A program made the position numbers and the translations under genes. A model generated the notes under the pieces. It was not told where the DNA came from, did not search any database, and saw only the letters and a program-made list of their open reading frames with translations. From NCBI RefSeq assembly GCF_900155885.1, contig NZ_FTMB01000001.1:992001-1056000 (forward strand): 64,000 bases of DNA, read 5' to 3'. The DNA is from Rhizobium sp. RU20A (GTDB lineage: Bacteria > Pseudomonadota > Alphaproteobacteria > Rhizobiales > Rhizobiaceae). Shown piece after piece: positions 1 to 7,789 of this stretch. Every line of letters starts with the position of its first letter. Positions within the stretch are counted from its first letter, which is position 1.

Positions 1-21
1 CGAACATCCACCCTTGCCATC

Positions 22-41
22 ACATAAAGATATCTTTATAT
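22..41. promoter_or_regulatory. SahR-like operator upstream of bmt
   Basis: A 16-base perfect palindrome, ATAAAGATATCTTTAT, lies at 24-39 in an otherwise GC-rich region, 34 bases before the bmt start codon. Extended to 20 bases it differs at one position from the symmetric ATATAAAGATATCTTTATAT. From memory, that form resembles the operators of SahR, an ArsR-family repressor of methionine-cycle genes that responds to S-adenosylhomocysteine. A near copy stands before the DHPS-family gene at 9475-9496. The palindrome is seen directly; the regulator is inferred, since no sahR-like gene is in the window. Confidence 0.7.
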
Positions 42-72
42 CTCTCTACAACTGATTTCGAGAGGGTTTCCG

Positions 73-1089
73 ATGACCGCTGCCGCCAATCCGCTTTCCG
101 ACCTCCTCCAGAAGAAGGGCGTGCTTCTGGCCGACGGCGCAACGGGCACCTCGCTCTTCGCCATGGGCCTCGAGGCCGGCGAAGCGCCGGAACTGTGGAA
201 CGAGGCCAAGCCCGACAACATCACCAAGCTCCACCAGGACTTCGTTGATGCCGGCGCCGACATCATCCTTACCAATTCCTTCGGTGGCACCCGCCATCGC
301 CTGAAGTTGCACCACGCGCAGGATCGGGTCCACGCCCTCAACAAGCGTGCAGCCGAGATTGCCCGTGCCGTGGCCGACAAGGCGCCGCGCAAGGTCATCA
401 CCGCCGGCTCCGTCGGCCCGACCGGCGAACTGCTGATTCCGCTCGGCGCCCTCTCCTACGAAGACGCGGTCGAGGCTTTTGCCGAGCAGATGGAAGGCCT
501 GAAGGCCGGTGGCGCGGAAGTGCTGTGGATCGAGACCATGTCGTCTGCCGACGAGATCCGCGCTGCCGCCGAAGCTGCCGTGCGTGTCGGCCTCCCCTAC
601 GTCTATACCGGCTCATTCGACACGGCAGGCAAAACGATGATGGGCCTGCACCCGCGCGACATCCACGCGGTCGCCAAGGACATCGGCGACGGACCGGTCG
701 CCGTCGGCGCCAATTGCGGCGTCGGGGCCTCCGACATCCTCTCCTCGCTGCTCGACATGACCGAGGCCGATCCGTCGGCCACCGTCGTCGTCAAGGGCAA
801 TTGCGGCATCCCGGAATTCCGCGGTTCGGAGATTTTCTATTCCGGCACCCCGCCGCTGATGGCCGACTATGCACGCCTTGCCCGCGATGCCGGCGCAAAA
901 ATCATCGGCGGCTGCTGCGGCACATCCTGCAACCACCTCGCCGCCATGCGCGAAGCACTGGACAGCTACACGCCCGGTCCGCGCCCGACGCTGGAAGCGA
1001 TCGTCGAGCGCATCGGCCCGCTGCGCAACAAGACCGCCAACGAGGGCCCGACGGCCGCCCCGCGCGAGCGCCGCGGCCGCCGCGGCTGA
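73..1089 (+). CDS. bmt: Betaine-homocysteine S-methyltransferase
   Basis: This 338-residue cytosolic enzyme of the homocysteine S-methyltransferase family should move a methyl group from glycine betaine (or a related donor) to homocysteine, giving methionine and dimethylglycine. The zinc ligands typical of the family are present: Cys215 in GANCG and Cys281-Cys282 in GGCCG. The N-terminal LLADGATGTSL matches the barrel entry. The start has a GAGAGGG Shine-Dalgarno. The C-terminus ends in an Arg/Gly-rich tail (RERRGRRG) not needed for the barrel fold. It stands at the head of a corrinoid methyl-transfer gene cluster and behind a SahR-like operator, which fits a link to methionine recycling. Family assignment is firm; the exact methyl donor is inferred. 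Confidence 0.9.
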   Translation: MTAAANPLSDLLQKKGVLLADGATGTSLFAMGLEAGEAPELWNEAKPDNITKLHQDFVDAGADIILTNSFGGTRHRLKLHHAQDRVHALNKRAAEIARAVADKAPRKVITAGSVGPTGELLIPLGALSYEDAVEAFAEQMEGLKAGGAEVLWIETMSSADEIRAAAEAAVRVGLPYVYTGSFDTAGKTMMGLHPRDIHAVAKDIGDGPVAVGANCGVGASDILSSLLDMTEADPSATVVVKGNCGIPEFRGSEIFYSGTPPLMADYARLARDAGAKIIGGCCGTSCNHLAAMREALDSYTPGPRPTLEAIVERIGPLRNKTANEGPTAAPRERRGRRG

Positions 1090-1178
1090 TTGCGCGTGGA
1101 CGGTCAAAGCCGGCGGATTGAAGCCCGCCGGCCGATCCCCTATTACCTCCGGAGGAAAAGAGCCGGAGACGAATCGCC

Positions 1179-1526
1179 ATGAACAGCGCTGCCATTTCCT
1201 TCCCCGATCGGGAAAGCCTTGCCGACAAGCTGCAGGCCTTTGGCGAGACGGATCAGTCCTACGTGCACCTGATCATGGAAAATCCGCTGCAGGACGACAA
1301 TCTCCTGGAGGGCCTGCACTTCCACCTCGACCGCCAGGCGACGGCGCCCTTCCTCAACTCCATGAAGCTCGACCGTCTCGGCCATTGGTTCGGCGACAAC
1401 GCCCCCGCCCGCCTGCAGATCCGTCTCAGCGAAGTCGCCCGCTCCAGCCAGCACCCGGCCTACCAGGCCTTCAAGGCCGGTCTCACCCGCTCCGGTGGCC
1501 TTGAGCGCGCCTACCCCAAGGCCTGA
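1179..1526 (+). CDS. Hypothetical protein downstream of bmt
   Basis: This protein of 115 residues has no signal peptide, membrane segment or motif I recognise. It contains several His and Leu residues (GLHFHLD near residue 50) and looks like a small soluble cytoplasmic protein. A strong GGAGGAAAAG ribosome site lies about 20 bases before the ATG and a weaker GGAG is nearer. It follows bmt on the same strand with an 89-base gap and is probably co-transcribed. Its stop codon directly abuts the stop of the converging ferredoxin-type gene, leaving no room for a terminator. Function unknown; the position suggests a role connected with betaine or methionine metabolism. Confidence 0.7.
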   Translation: MNSAAISFPDRESLADKLQAFGETDQSYVHLIMENPLQDDNLLEGLHFHLDRQATAPFLNSMKLDRLGHWFGDNAPARLQIRLSEVARSSQHPAYQAFKAGLTRSGGLERAYPKA

Positions 1527-2237
1527 TCAGAGCTTCAATGCCGCCATGTGGAAGCGCAGCTGATCGGCGCTGTAGCGATACGCCTTGCCGACAGGACAGG
1601 CATTGCGCGCCGCGCAGCCATCGACCATGCAGCCCGCCTGCCCCGCGGGCGTGACGAGGTGACTGCGACAGGTCTGGACGGCAAACCCGCGTTCCGTGAT
1701 GGCACCGACCGGACAGCTCGAAAGACAAGGATGCGTGCGGCAGGCGTCACATGGATGCGGTTCGACCTCTGCCGCCTGGGCTTCGATCACCTCCGGAAAG
1801 GCCAGCGCGCCGCGATAGCTGTGCCAAAGACCGTATTGCGGATGCATGAGAATACCGAGCGGGGACGCCTGCACCCCCTCCGCCCGCATCGCCCAGCGCT
1901 GAAACGGCTGATAGGGCGGATCGGAGGGAAAGAAGACCGTCGCGCCATGCTGCCCCGCGACCGGTGTGATCACCGCCTTTGACCACGTGTCGAGCGGATC
2001 GCCACCGCCACCCGCCGCCGTCTGCCGCCACGCTGCAAATGCGGCCCAGAACGAGCCACCGATGGCCCCGACCAGCACCACGCTCGCTGCCGGCCGGCCA
2101 TCGGCCAGTGCCGGCCGGGCATCGCTTTCGTCAAAAACGACGACGCCGCGCGGAAACAATCCGTGCGGCGCCAGATCCTCGACAATTCTGTCCAGTCGCG
2201 GCCGCGCATCGCCACGATCCATCCGGTCGTCGGTCAT
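1527..2237 (-). CDS. QueG/MMACHC-like double 4Fe-4S protein
   Basis: This 236-residue soluble protein has a C-terminal region with two cysteine clusters. The first, near residues 160-175, is C-x2-C-x4-C-x3-C-P; the second, near residues 195-222, includes a single Cys, then C-x4-C-x5-C-P. This pattern resembles the two-cluster tail of the cobalamin-dependent epoxyqueuosine reductase QueG, and the N-terminal 150 residues recall the B12-binding part of that family or MMACHC. Databases would probably call it a ferredoxin. It lies 107 bases behind the MttB-family gene on the same strand, so it is likely co-transcribed. I infer a role in handling electrons or cobalamin for the corrinoid methyltransferase. 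The iron-sulfur assignment is solid; the B12 link is inference. Confidence 0.7.
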   Translation of the reverse strand: MTDDRMDRGDARPRLDRIVEDLAPHGLFPRGVVVFDESDARPALADGRPAASVVLVGAIGGSFWAAFAAWRQTAAGGGGDPLDTWSKAVITPVAGQHGATVFFPSDPPYQPFQRWAMRAEGVQASPLGILMHPQYGLWHSYRGALAFPEVIEAQAAEVEPHPCDACRTHPCLSSCPVGAITERGFAVQTCRSHLVTPAGQAGCMVDGCAARNACPVGKAYRYSADQLRFHMAALKL

Positions 2238-2240
2238 TTC

Positions 2241-2271
2241 GGCCGCGGCCCCATCACCGGGTGATGCGGCC
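2241..2271 (-). promoter_or_regulatory. Intercistronic hairpin between the MttB-family and 4Fe-4S genes
   Basis: CATCACC-G-GGTGATG (2252-2266) is a perfect inverted repeat, and outer arms GGCCGC/GCGGCC extend the stem. No T-run follows on either strand, so it is more likely a processing or stability element than a terminator. Confidence 0.4.
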
Positions 2272-2344
2272 GCCAGACTTCCTTCTGGATCATGTCGGCG
2301 ACCTTGGCCGCCCCGCCTTGCTCCCTGGCGCTTTCGGGCTCGCT

Positions 2345-3919
2345 TCAGGTGAAGGCGTCGGGCATCGAGTCCTTGCGGTCCTTGATGAAGGCGAGCAGCG
2401 CCTCGTCAATGGCCGGATCGAGCGGCGGCGCCTCGTAACTGTCGAGCCAGGAGCGGCAGAGCGCGTTGGCGCGTTCCTCGATACGCTTGGAACCTTCGAT
2501 TTCCCACTGTTCGAACGAGTTGTTATCGGCGAGCGGCGAGCGGTAGAAGGCCGTCTGGAAGTTGGCCTGCGTGTGCGCGCAGCCGAGATAATGGCTGCCC
2601 GGACCCACTTCGCGGATCGCATCCAGCGCCTGCGCCTCGGTGGAAAGATCCACGCCCTGGGCAAGCTTCTGCATCATGCCGAGCTGATCCTGGTCGATCA
2701 TGAATTTCTCGTAGGAGGAGATCAGGCCGCCTTCCAGCCAGCCGGCCGCGTGCAGCACGAAATTCGTGCCGGCCAGAAGCGTCATGTTCAGCGTGTTGGA
2801 CGATTCGTGCGCGGCCTGGGCGTCCGGCACCTTCGAACCGCAGAGCGAGCCGCCCGTGCGGAACGGCAGGCCGAGACGTCGGGCGAGCTGCGCCGCGCCG
2901 TAGGAAACCAGCGACGGTTCCGGCGAGCCGAAGGTCGGTGCGCCCGACTGCATGGAGATCGACGCAGCAAAGGTGCCGAACAGCACCGGCGCACCCTTGC
3001 GGATCAACTGCGTGAAGGAGGCACCGGCCAGCACTTCGGCCAGGATCTGCGTCAGCGTGCCCGCGACCGTCACCGGGCTCATGGCGCCCGACAGGATGAA
3101 GGGCGAGACGACGCAGGCCTGATTGTGGCGTGCATAGACCTTCAGCGCCCCCACCATCGTCTCGTCGAAGACCATCGGCGAATTGGCGTTGATGAGGTTC
3201 AGCGTGACCGTGTTGTTTTCCACGAACTCGTCGCCGAAGACGAGCTTGGCCATGGCGATCGTATCTTCGGCGCGTTCCGGCGCCGTCACAGAGCCCATGA
3301 ACGGCTTGTCGGAATATTTGATGTGGCTGTAGACCATGTCGAGGTGACGCTTGTTCACCGGAATGTCCACCGGCTCGCAGACCGTGCCGCCGGACGAATG
3401 CATCGACGGCGCCATATAGGCGAGCTTCACGAAATTGCGGAAATCCTCGATCGTCGCATAGCGGCGCACGCCTTCGAGGTCCCGCACGAAGGGCGGGCCG
3501 TAGACGGGTGCGAAAACGGTGGCCTTGCCGCCGATCTGCACATTGCGCTCCGGATTGCGCGCATGCCAGGTGAATTCCCTCGGCGCAGTCTTCAGGAGTT
3601 CACGGCAAAGGCCCTTGGGAAAATGCACACGCTCGCCGCGCACATCCGCGCCAGCCTGCCGCCAGAGCTCCAGCGCCTCGGGGTCTTCGCGAAATTCGAT
3701 GCCGATTTCCTCGAGCACCGTGTCGGCATTACGCTCGATCAGCGCCAGGCCCTCTTCGTCGAGCACTTCGTACTCGCGAATCTTGCGGGTGATATAGGGC
3801 AGCGACGGCGGTGCGCCGCCGCCGGTGCGCGAGGCACGGCGGGCTGCTGCGCCGCGGCCTTCCGAGCGCGACCGGCGCGCGGGAGCCTCGGGCGTCGTCT
3901 GTTCGGTGATATCTGTCAT
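2345..3919 (-). CDS. MttB-family (non-pyrrolysine) methylamine/betaine:corrinoid methyltransferase
   Basis: A 524-residue member of the trimethylamine methyltransferase superfamily. Such enzymes take a methyl group from a quaternary or tertiary amine and pass it to Co(I) of a partner corrinoid protein. The frame has no internal TAG, so it is a non-pyrrolysine member like the betaine, proline betaine or carnitine enzymes (MtgB, MtpB, MtcB). Landmarks include MQSGAPTFGSPEP and VPDAQAAHES. I chose the ATG at 3919 because GGGAGAGGAAAC precedes it; an upstream in-frame start would add 15 residues. After a short leader the N-terminus has an Arg/Ser/Gly-rich stretch (residues 15-35). The divergent neighbour is the corrinoid protein. 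The substrate is not determined by sequence; glycine betaine is favoured by context. Confidence 0.88.
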   Translation of the reverse strand: MTDITEQTTPEAPARRSRSEGRGAAARRASRTGGGAPPSLPYITRKIREYEVLDEEGLALIERNADTVLEEIGIEFREDPEALELWRQAGADVRGERVHFPKGLCRELLKTAPREFTWHARNPERNVQIGGKATVFAPVYGPPFVRDLEGVRRYATIEDFRNFVKLAYMAPSMHSSGGTVCEPVDIPVNKRHLDMVYSHIKYSDKPFMGSVTAPERAEDTIAMAKLVFGDEFVENNTVTLNLINANSPMVFDETMVGALKVYARHNQACVVSPFILSGAMSPVTVAGTLTQILAEVLAGASFTQLIRKGAPVLFGTFAASISMQSGAPTFGSPEPSLVSYGAAQLARRLGLPFRTGGSLCGSKVPDAQAAHESSNTLNMTLLAGTNFVLHAAGWLEGGLISSYEKFMIDQDQLGMMQKLAQGVDLSTEAQALDAIREVGPGSHYLGCAHTQANFQTAFYRSPLADNNSFEQWEIEGSKRIEERANALCRSWLDSYEAPPLDPAIDEALLAFIKDRKDSMPDAFT

Positions 3920-4104
3920 GTCTCGTTTCCTCTCCCAGGACGCGCCGCTCGGCCCGTTTCGCATAATATGCTAGCGAGCCGCCCGACCGGGGCGGGTCTC
4001 AATGCGCCACCAAGTGCCGCATCTCGGACACATCCGCTGCAATCATTTCCACATGGCATGAATGCATTGATTTTGCTAAGCCTATCGCGCCGGCAGGCAT
4101 CGTC

Positions 4105-4122
4105 GCTTTTCATGGCACGACA
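4105..4122 (-). promoter_or_regulatory. Candidate operator TGTCG-N4-ATG-N-AAAGC (copy 1)
   Basis: On the minus strand, between the divergent MttB-family and corrinoid-protein genes, the sequence reads TGTCG-TGCC-ATG-A-AAAGC. The same pattern with the same spacing lies just before the AraC-type regulator gene (14497-14514). This could be the binding site of that GbdR-like regulator. A two-copy match of this length could arise by chance across these regions, so the call is weak. Confidence 0.35.
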
Positions 4123-4220
4123 CGTCGCTTTCGAAAAGGGATTTTGCCGGGGGCACGGCTAGCATGAGATCGACGCGTCCGGATTTTCGCCTGACCGCGC
4201 TGGGAACGAGGAACCACACA

Positions 4221-4910
4221 ATGGCAGACGATGACATCATTCTTTCGGAGCTTTCCGACGAGGAACTCGTGCAGCAGATGCATGACGACCTCTATGACGG
4301 CCTGAAGGAGGAAATCGAGGAAGCGACCAACATTCTGCTGGAGCGCGGCTGGACCCCCTACGACATTCTGACGGAAGCGCTCGTCGAAGGCATGCGCATC
4401 GTCGGCGTCGATTTCCGCGACGGCATCCTCTTCGTGCCGGAAGTGCTGCTTTCCGCCAACGCCATGAAGGCCGGCATGACCATCCTTCGTCCGCTGCTGG
4501 CCGAAACCGGCGCACCGAAGCTCGGCAAGATGGTCATCGGCACCGTCAAGGGCGACATCCACGATATCGGCAAGAACCTCGTCGGCATGATGATGGAAGG
4601 CGCCGGCTTCGATGTCGTCGACCTCGGCATCAACAACCCGGTCGAAAACTATCTCGAGGCCCTCGAGCGCGAAAAGCCGGATATCCTCGGCATGTCGGCA
4701 CTGCTCACCACCACCATGCCCTACATGAAGGTCGTCATCGACACCATGAAGGAAAAGGGCATCCGTGACGACTACGTCGTTCTCGTCGGCGGCGCGCCGC
4801 TCAACGAGGAATTCGGCAAGGCCGTCGGCGCCGACGCCTACTGCCGCGATGCGGCCATTGCTGTCGAAACCGCCAAGGACTTCCTGAAGCGCCGCCACAA
4901 CCAGCTCTGA
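4221..4910 (+). CDS. Corrinoid (cobalamin-binding) methyl-transfer protein
   Basis: This 229-residue partner of the MttB-family enzyme carries the methyl group on cobalt. An N-terminal helical cap (residues 1-95) precedes a Rossmann B12-binding domain. The domain has GTVKGDIHDIGKN with the lower cobalt ligand His114 in DxHxxG, then MSALLTTT and VGGAPL, the two other conserved corrinoid loops. The length fits MttC/MtbC/MtmC proteins. I chose ATG 4221, which is preceded by ACGAGGAACC; an in-frame ATG at 4164 lacks a ribosome site. It is divergent from the methyltransferase across about 300 bases, so both can be controlled from one regulatory region. Confidence 0.92.
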   Translation: MADDDIILSELSDEELVQQMHDDLYDGLKEEIEEATNILLERGWTPYDILTEALVEGMRIVGVDFRDGILFVPEVLLSANAMKAGMTILRPLLAETGAPKLGKMVIGTVKGDIHDIGKNLVGMMMEGAGFDVVDLGINNPVENYLEALEREKPDILGMSALLTTTMPYMKVVIDTMKEKGIRDDYVVLVGGAPLNEEFGKAVGADAYCRDAAIAVETAKDFLKRRHNQL

Positions 4911-4936
4911 GCCGGTGCTGACGACACGTGACATGC

Positions 4937-4966
4937 AAAAGCCGGCTGCAAATGCGGCCGGCTTTT
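4937..4966 (+). terminator. Intrinsic terminator after the corrinoid-protein gene
   Basis: AAAAGCCGGC and GCCGGCTTTT form a perfect 10-base stem around a 10-base loop, ending in four T. The symmetric A/T ends mean it could also stop transcription from the small lipoprotein gene on the other strand. Confidence 0.8.
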
Positions 4967-4988
4967 GTCATTTGAGGTGTCGGGTCAC

Positions 4989-5147
4989 TTATTTCGCGGC
5001 GCGCTCGACGGTCCGTCCGGCGTCCTGTGTCGCGTTCACCGTGTTTGCGGTATCCTGGCCGATGCCGCGGATCGTATTGCCGCAGCCGGACAAGGTGAGC
5101 ACGGCGAGGGCTGCAGCACCGAGAAGAGCGATGGAGGATTTGGTCAT
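4989..5147 (-). CDS. Entericidin-type small lipoprotein
   Basis: A 52-residue gene easily missed because of its size. It has a lipoprotein signal peptide with lipobox LSGC (Cys22) and a mature part with GNTIRGIGQDTANTVN, the hallmark of the entericidin EcnA/EcnB family. AAGGAACC forms a good ribosome site. Entericidins are tiny outer-membrane lipoproteins linked to stationary-phase or stress physiology. It lies between the corrinoid protein and DUF1638 genes in opposite orientation, with only 16 bases between its start and that of DUF1638, so it interrupts the methyl-transfer cluster rather than belonging to its operon. Confidence 0.85.
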   Translation of the reverse strand: MTKSSIALLGAAALAVLTLSGCGNTIRGIGQDTANTVNATQDAGRTVERAAK

Positions 5148-5163
5148 GGACGGGTTCCTTTAG

Positions 5164-5811
5164 ATGAATGTTTTCCGCGAGAGCGACACAGCGCAGGCCT
5201 CTCGGGTGGCAGAACGCACCACCGCGAAAAAAGTTCACGTGATCGCCTGCGGTGCCCTCGCGCGCGAAATTCTCGCCGTCTGCGAGGCGAGCGGCCTTTC
5301 CCATATCGACCTTCACTGTCTGCCCGCCATCTGGCACAATCATCCCGAACGCATCGTGCCCGGCCTTGAAAAGGCGATTGCCGAGACGCGGACGGAAGAC
5401 CCCGATGGGCGCATCTTCGTTGCCTATGCCGATTGCGGCACCGGCGGCGCGCTGGATGTCTTTTGCGAGAAGGCCGGCGTCGAGCGGATTGCAGGGCCCC
5501 ACTGCTATTCGTTTTTCGTCGGCAACGACGCTTTCGCGGCGCGCTGGACCGACGACCTCACCGCCTTTTTCCTCACCGATTTTCTCGCCCGCCAGTTCGA
5601 GGCCTTCGTCATCGAACCGCTCGGCCTCGATCGTCATCCCGAACTGAGAGACATGTATTTCGGTCATTACCGCAAGCTGATCTATCTGGCTCAGACGGAG
5701 GATGCCGACCTACAACGCAAGGCGGAGGAAGCCGCCCGAAAGCTCGGCCTCGCCTATGAATACCGTTTCACGGGCTATGGGGATCTCGCCGCGGACTTGA
5801 AGCGGCTTTGA
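5164..5811 (+). CDS. DUF1638 family protein
   Basis: This is a 215-residue soluble protein. VHVIACGALAREI near residue 24, HCLPAIWHNHPERI and YADCGTGG with several Cys and His residues mark the DUF1638 family. From memory, DUF1638 genes often sit beside corrinoid-dependent methylamine methyltransferase genes in methanogens and other prokaryotes, as here, but the biochemical role is not established. Possibilities are metal or cofactor handling for the corrinoid system. The start lacks a convincing ribosome site and overlaps the promoter space of the divergent lipoprotein gene, so a later start is possible; the conserved part begins near residue 23. Confidence 0.85.
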   Translation: MNVFRESDTAQASRVAERTTAKKVHVIACGALAREILAVCEASGLSHIDLHCLPAIWHNHPERIVPGLEKAIAETRTEDPDGRIFVAYADCGTGGALDVFCEKAGVERIAGPHCYSFFVGNDAFAARWTDDLTAFFLTDFLARQFEAFVIEPLGLDRHPELRDMYFGHYRKLIYLAQTEDADLQRKAEEAARKLGLAYEYRFTGYGDLAADLKRL

Positions 5812-5949
5812 GTTTCTCTGCCGTCGTGGAGGCGGCGATAACGCTCCGTTAGGCCTGATCTTAGTCAGGTTTCTGCCACGGCTCCGCCTTAAGCCGTTGC
5901 TAAGCGCCCCCGCGCATCCTTTCTGCAAAACGAGAAAAGGACAACGGGG

Positions 5950-6588
5950 ATGACGGACACCACATTCGAGGCACGCGATTACGCAGCACCGCCACCGGCA
6001 TCGGAAAAGCTCTCCGAACTGCTGACCGATCTCGCAGGGCAGGACAGGCCGAAAATGTCCTTGCGCGATCTTGCCATCGCCATGGAGGACCGCTCCTTCG
6101 GCGCCTTCCTGGTGGTCTTCGCGCTGCCTAACCTCATTCCACTGCCGCCGGGCGCCACCTTCTTCCTCGGCCTGCCGCTCGTCTACCTCGCCTTCCAGAT
6201 GACCTTTTCACGCCTGCCCCGCGTCAGCCTGCCACCGAAACTGGCCAATTACGCCATGGATACCGCGACCTTCAGCCTCGTCGTCGCCCGCATCACGCCT
6301 TGGCTGCAGCGCGTCGAGCGCCTCGTGCGCCCCCGCTTCTGGATGATTGAATCGCGAATCGCCGAACGCGCCGTCGGCGCCCTCTGCCTCATCCTCGCCA
6401 TTGTCGTCTTCCTGCCCATCCCGCTCGGCAACTGGGCGCCCGCCTTCGCCATCGCGGTCATCGGTCTTGCCCACAGCCAGCGCGACGGCATCGTGCTCGC
6501 CATCGGCTGCGGGCTCGGCCTCCTCTCCCTCGTCGTCGTCGCCGGCGTGATCGCCGCAGCCGGCGCCCTTGTTACGGCCTTCCTGTGA
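5950..6588 (+). CDS. exoD: ExoD family membrane protein
   Basis: This is a 212-residue inner-membrane protein matching the ExoD family, named for a Sinorhizobium gene affecting exopolysaccharide production, alkali tolerance and nodule invasion. The N-terminal 50 residues are soluble (SLRDLAIAMEDRSFGA), followed by a Pro/Leu-rich segment LPNLIPLPPGA and further hydrophobic stretches near residues 140-165 and 175-210. Its stop overlaps the next start in TGATG, so the formyltransferase-like protein is translationally coupled to it. Its place in a methyl-transfer cluster is unexplained; the molecular function of ExoD is not known. Confidence 0.85.
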   Translation: MTDTTFEARDYAAPPPASEKLSELLTDLAGQDRPKMSLRDLAIAMEDRSFGAFLVVFALPNLIPLPPGATFFLGLPLVYLAFQMTFSRLPRVSLPPKLANYAMDTATFSLVVARITPWLQRVERLVRPRFWMIESRIAERAVGALCLILAIVVFLPIPLGNWAPAFAIAVIGLAHSQRDGIVLAIGCGLGLLSLVVVAGVIAAAGALVTAFL

Positions 6589-7361
6589 TGGACATGCATC
6601 CCGGCCGCATCGTCATCGTCACCGCCGGCGGGGAAAACCCGTCCGTGATGATCGATGCGCTATCCCGTCGCTTTTCCGACATCGTCGTCCTTCAGGAACC
6701 GCCGGAATCAAAAGCGCTGTTCCTGAAGCGGCGGGCTCGAAAGCTCGGCTGGATCAGCGCGCTCGGCCAGCTTGGCACCATGATCGTCTCGCGGTTCGGC
6801 AAGCGCTTTACCCGCGCCCGTGCCGCCGAGATCCTCGCCGCCTACGGCGCGTCGACCGAACGTGCATCAGCCATCCGCACCATCCCCATCCCGGCGATCA
6901 ACACCCCCGAGGCTCTTGCCGCCGTGATGGCCGAGCAGCCCGCGGTGATCTTTCTGATTTCCTGCCGCATGCTGAGCGCGCAAGCGCTGGCGGAGATGCC
7001 CTGCCCCGTCCTCAATTTTCACGCCGGCATCAACCCGCGCTACCGCGGCCTGATGGGCGGCTACTGGGCGCGCGTCATGAAGGACGAGGCCAATTTCGGC
7101 TCCACCGTGCATCTCGTCGATCCCGGCGTCGACACCGGTGCGATCCTTTATCGCAAGCGGCTGACACCGTCGAAGCGCGACACGCTGCACACCTATCCGC
7201 TGCTCCAGACCGCTGGCGCCACTGACATTGCCGTGCGCGCCATCGACGACATCCTGGCCGGCCGTGCCAAGCCCGTCACCGTCGATGAGCCCTCGCGCCA
7301 ATGGTATCATCCGACCCTCTGGACCTGGCTGCGCCACGGCATTTCCCGTGGGATATGGTAG
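6588..7361 (+). CDS. Formyltransferase-family protein
   Basis: A 257-residue protein with the formyl-transferase N-terminal fold shared by methionyl-tRNA and GAR formyltransferases, which use 10-formyl-tetrahydrofolate. The catalytic surroundings are visible as LNFHAGINPRYRG, in place of the usual HxSLLPxYRG, and as VDPGVDTGAI with the conserved Asp. There is no C-terminal tRNA-binding domain, so it is not Fmt. The start ATG overlaps the exoD stop by one base. Within a folate-linked methyl-oxidation cluster it could act on a small formyl acceptor or return formyl units to folate, but the substrate is unknown. Confidence 0.8.
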   Translation: MDMHPGRIVIVTAGGENPSVMIDALSRRFSDIVVLQEPPESKALFLKRRARKLGWISALGQLGTMIVSRFGKRFTRARAAEILAAYGASTERASAIRTIPIPAINTPEALAAVMAEQPAVIFLISCRMLSAQALAEMPCPVLNFHAGINPRYRGLMGGYWARVMKDEANFGSTVHLVDPGVDTGAILYRKRLTPSKRDTLHTYPLLQTAGATDIAVRAIDDILAGRAKPVTVDEPSRQWYHPTLWTWLRHGISRGIW

Positions 7362-7486
7362 CAGCCGGATCGCATTCTCCGATCAACCGTGCGAGCGTCG
7401 TTTTTGAGCCGGTCGGGCGTCGTGGCGAGGGAAGCCACGCGCCGGCCGCTTCATCATTCTCGCAGGCCAAGAGGAGAATACGAGGA

Positions 7487-7789
7487 ATGGCAGACCGCAT
7501 CGTCGTCTACTGGCGCGACATCCCCGCCCAGGTCATCATCAAGCAGGGCCGCAAGACCGCCAAGCGCGAGCTTTCGTTGCGTTTCACCGAGGCGATCGAC
7601 ATGTGCGCCATGCGCACCGGCGCGGCTGAGACCGACGATTACCTCGCCGAATGGCGCAAGGCCGATCCCGTTCCCGTCTCCGACGATCTGGAAGCAGAAG
7701 CAGACCGCGCCGCCGCCGAGCTCGAAGCGGCCTACGACAAGGAACGGCTGGTCGCCCTCGTCAAGGCAGGAGGACGCAACAATGGCTGA
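7487..7789 (+). CDS. Rhizobial 'virulence factor' family protein
   Basis: This 100-residue soluble protein starts MADRIVVYWRDIPAQV and has a charged C-terminal helix (residues 60-95). It matches a small conserved family labelled 'virulence factor' in rhizobia and relatives; the label is historical and gives no function. GAGGAG lies ahead of the start. The last eight bases overlap the start of the MetV-like gene in ATGGCTGA, so the two are translationally coupled. The tight linkage to metV and metF suggests a role in the folate/corrinoid pathway, perhaps as an assembly or small-subunit protein. Confidence 0.8.
   Translation: MADRIVVYWRDIPAQVIIKQGRKTAKRELSLRFTEAIDMCAMRTGAAETDDYLAEWRKADPVPVSDDLEAEADRAAAELEAAYDKERLVALVKAGGRNNG

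Noticed and set aside
2345-3919. Possible pyrrolysine codon in the MttB-family gene.
   Set aside because: The frame is uninterrupted and no in-frame TAG occurs, so it belongs to the non-pyrrolysine class. No pyl genes are present.
1979-4162. A very long open frame (727 codons) on the plus strand.
   Set aside because: It is the antisense of the MttB-family gene. Its translation is Arg/Ala-rich with no domain, as expected for a GC-rich shadow frame.
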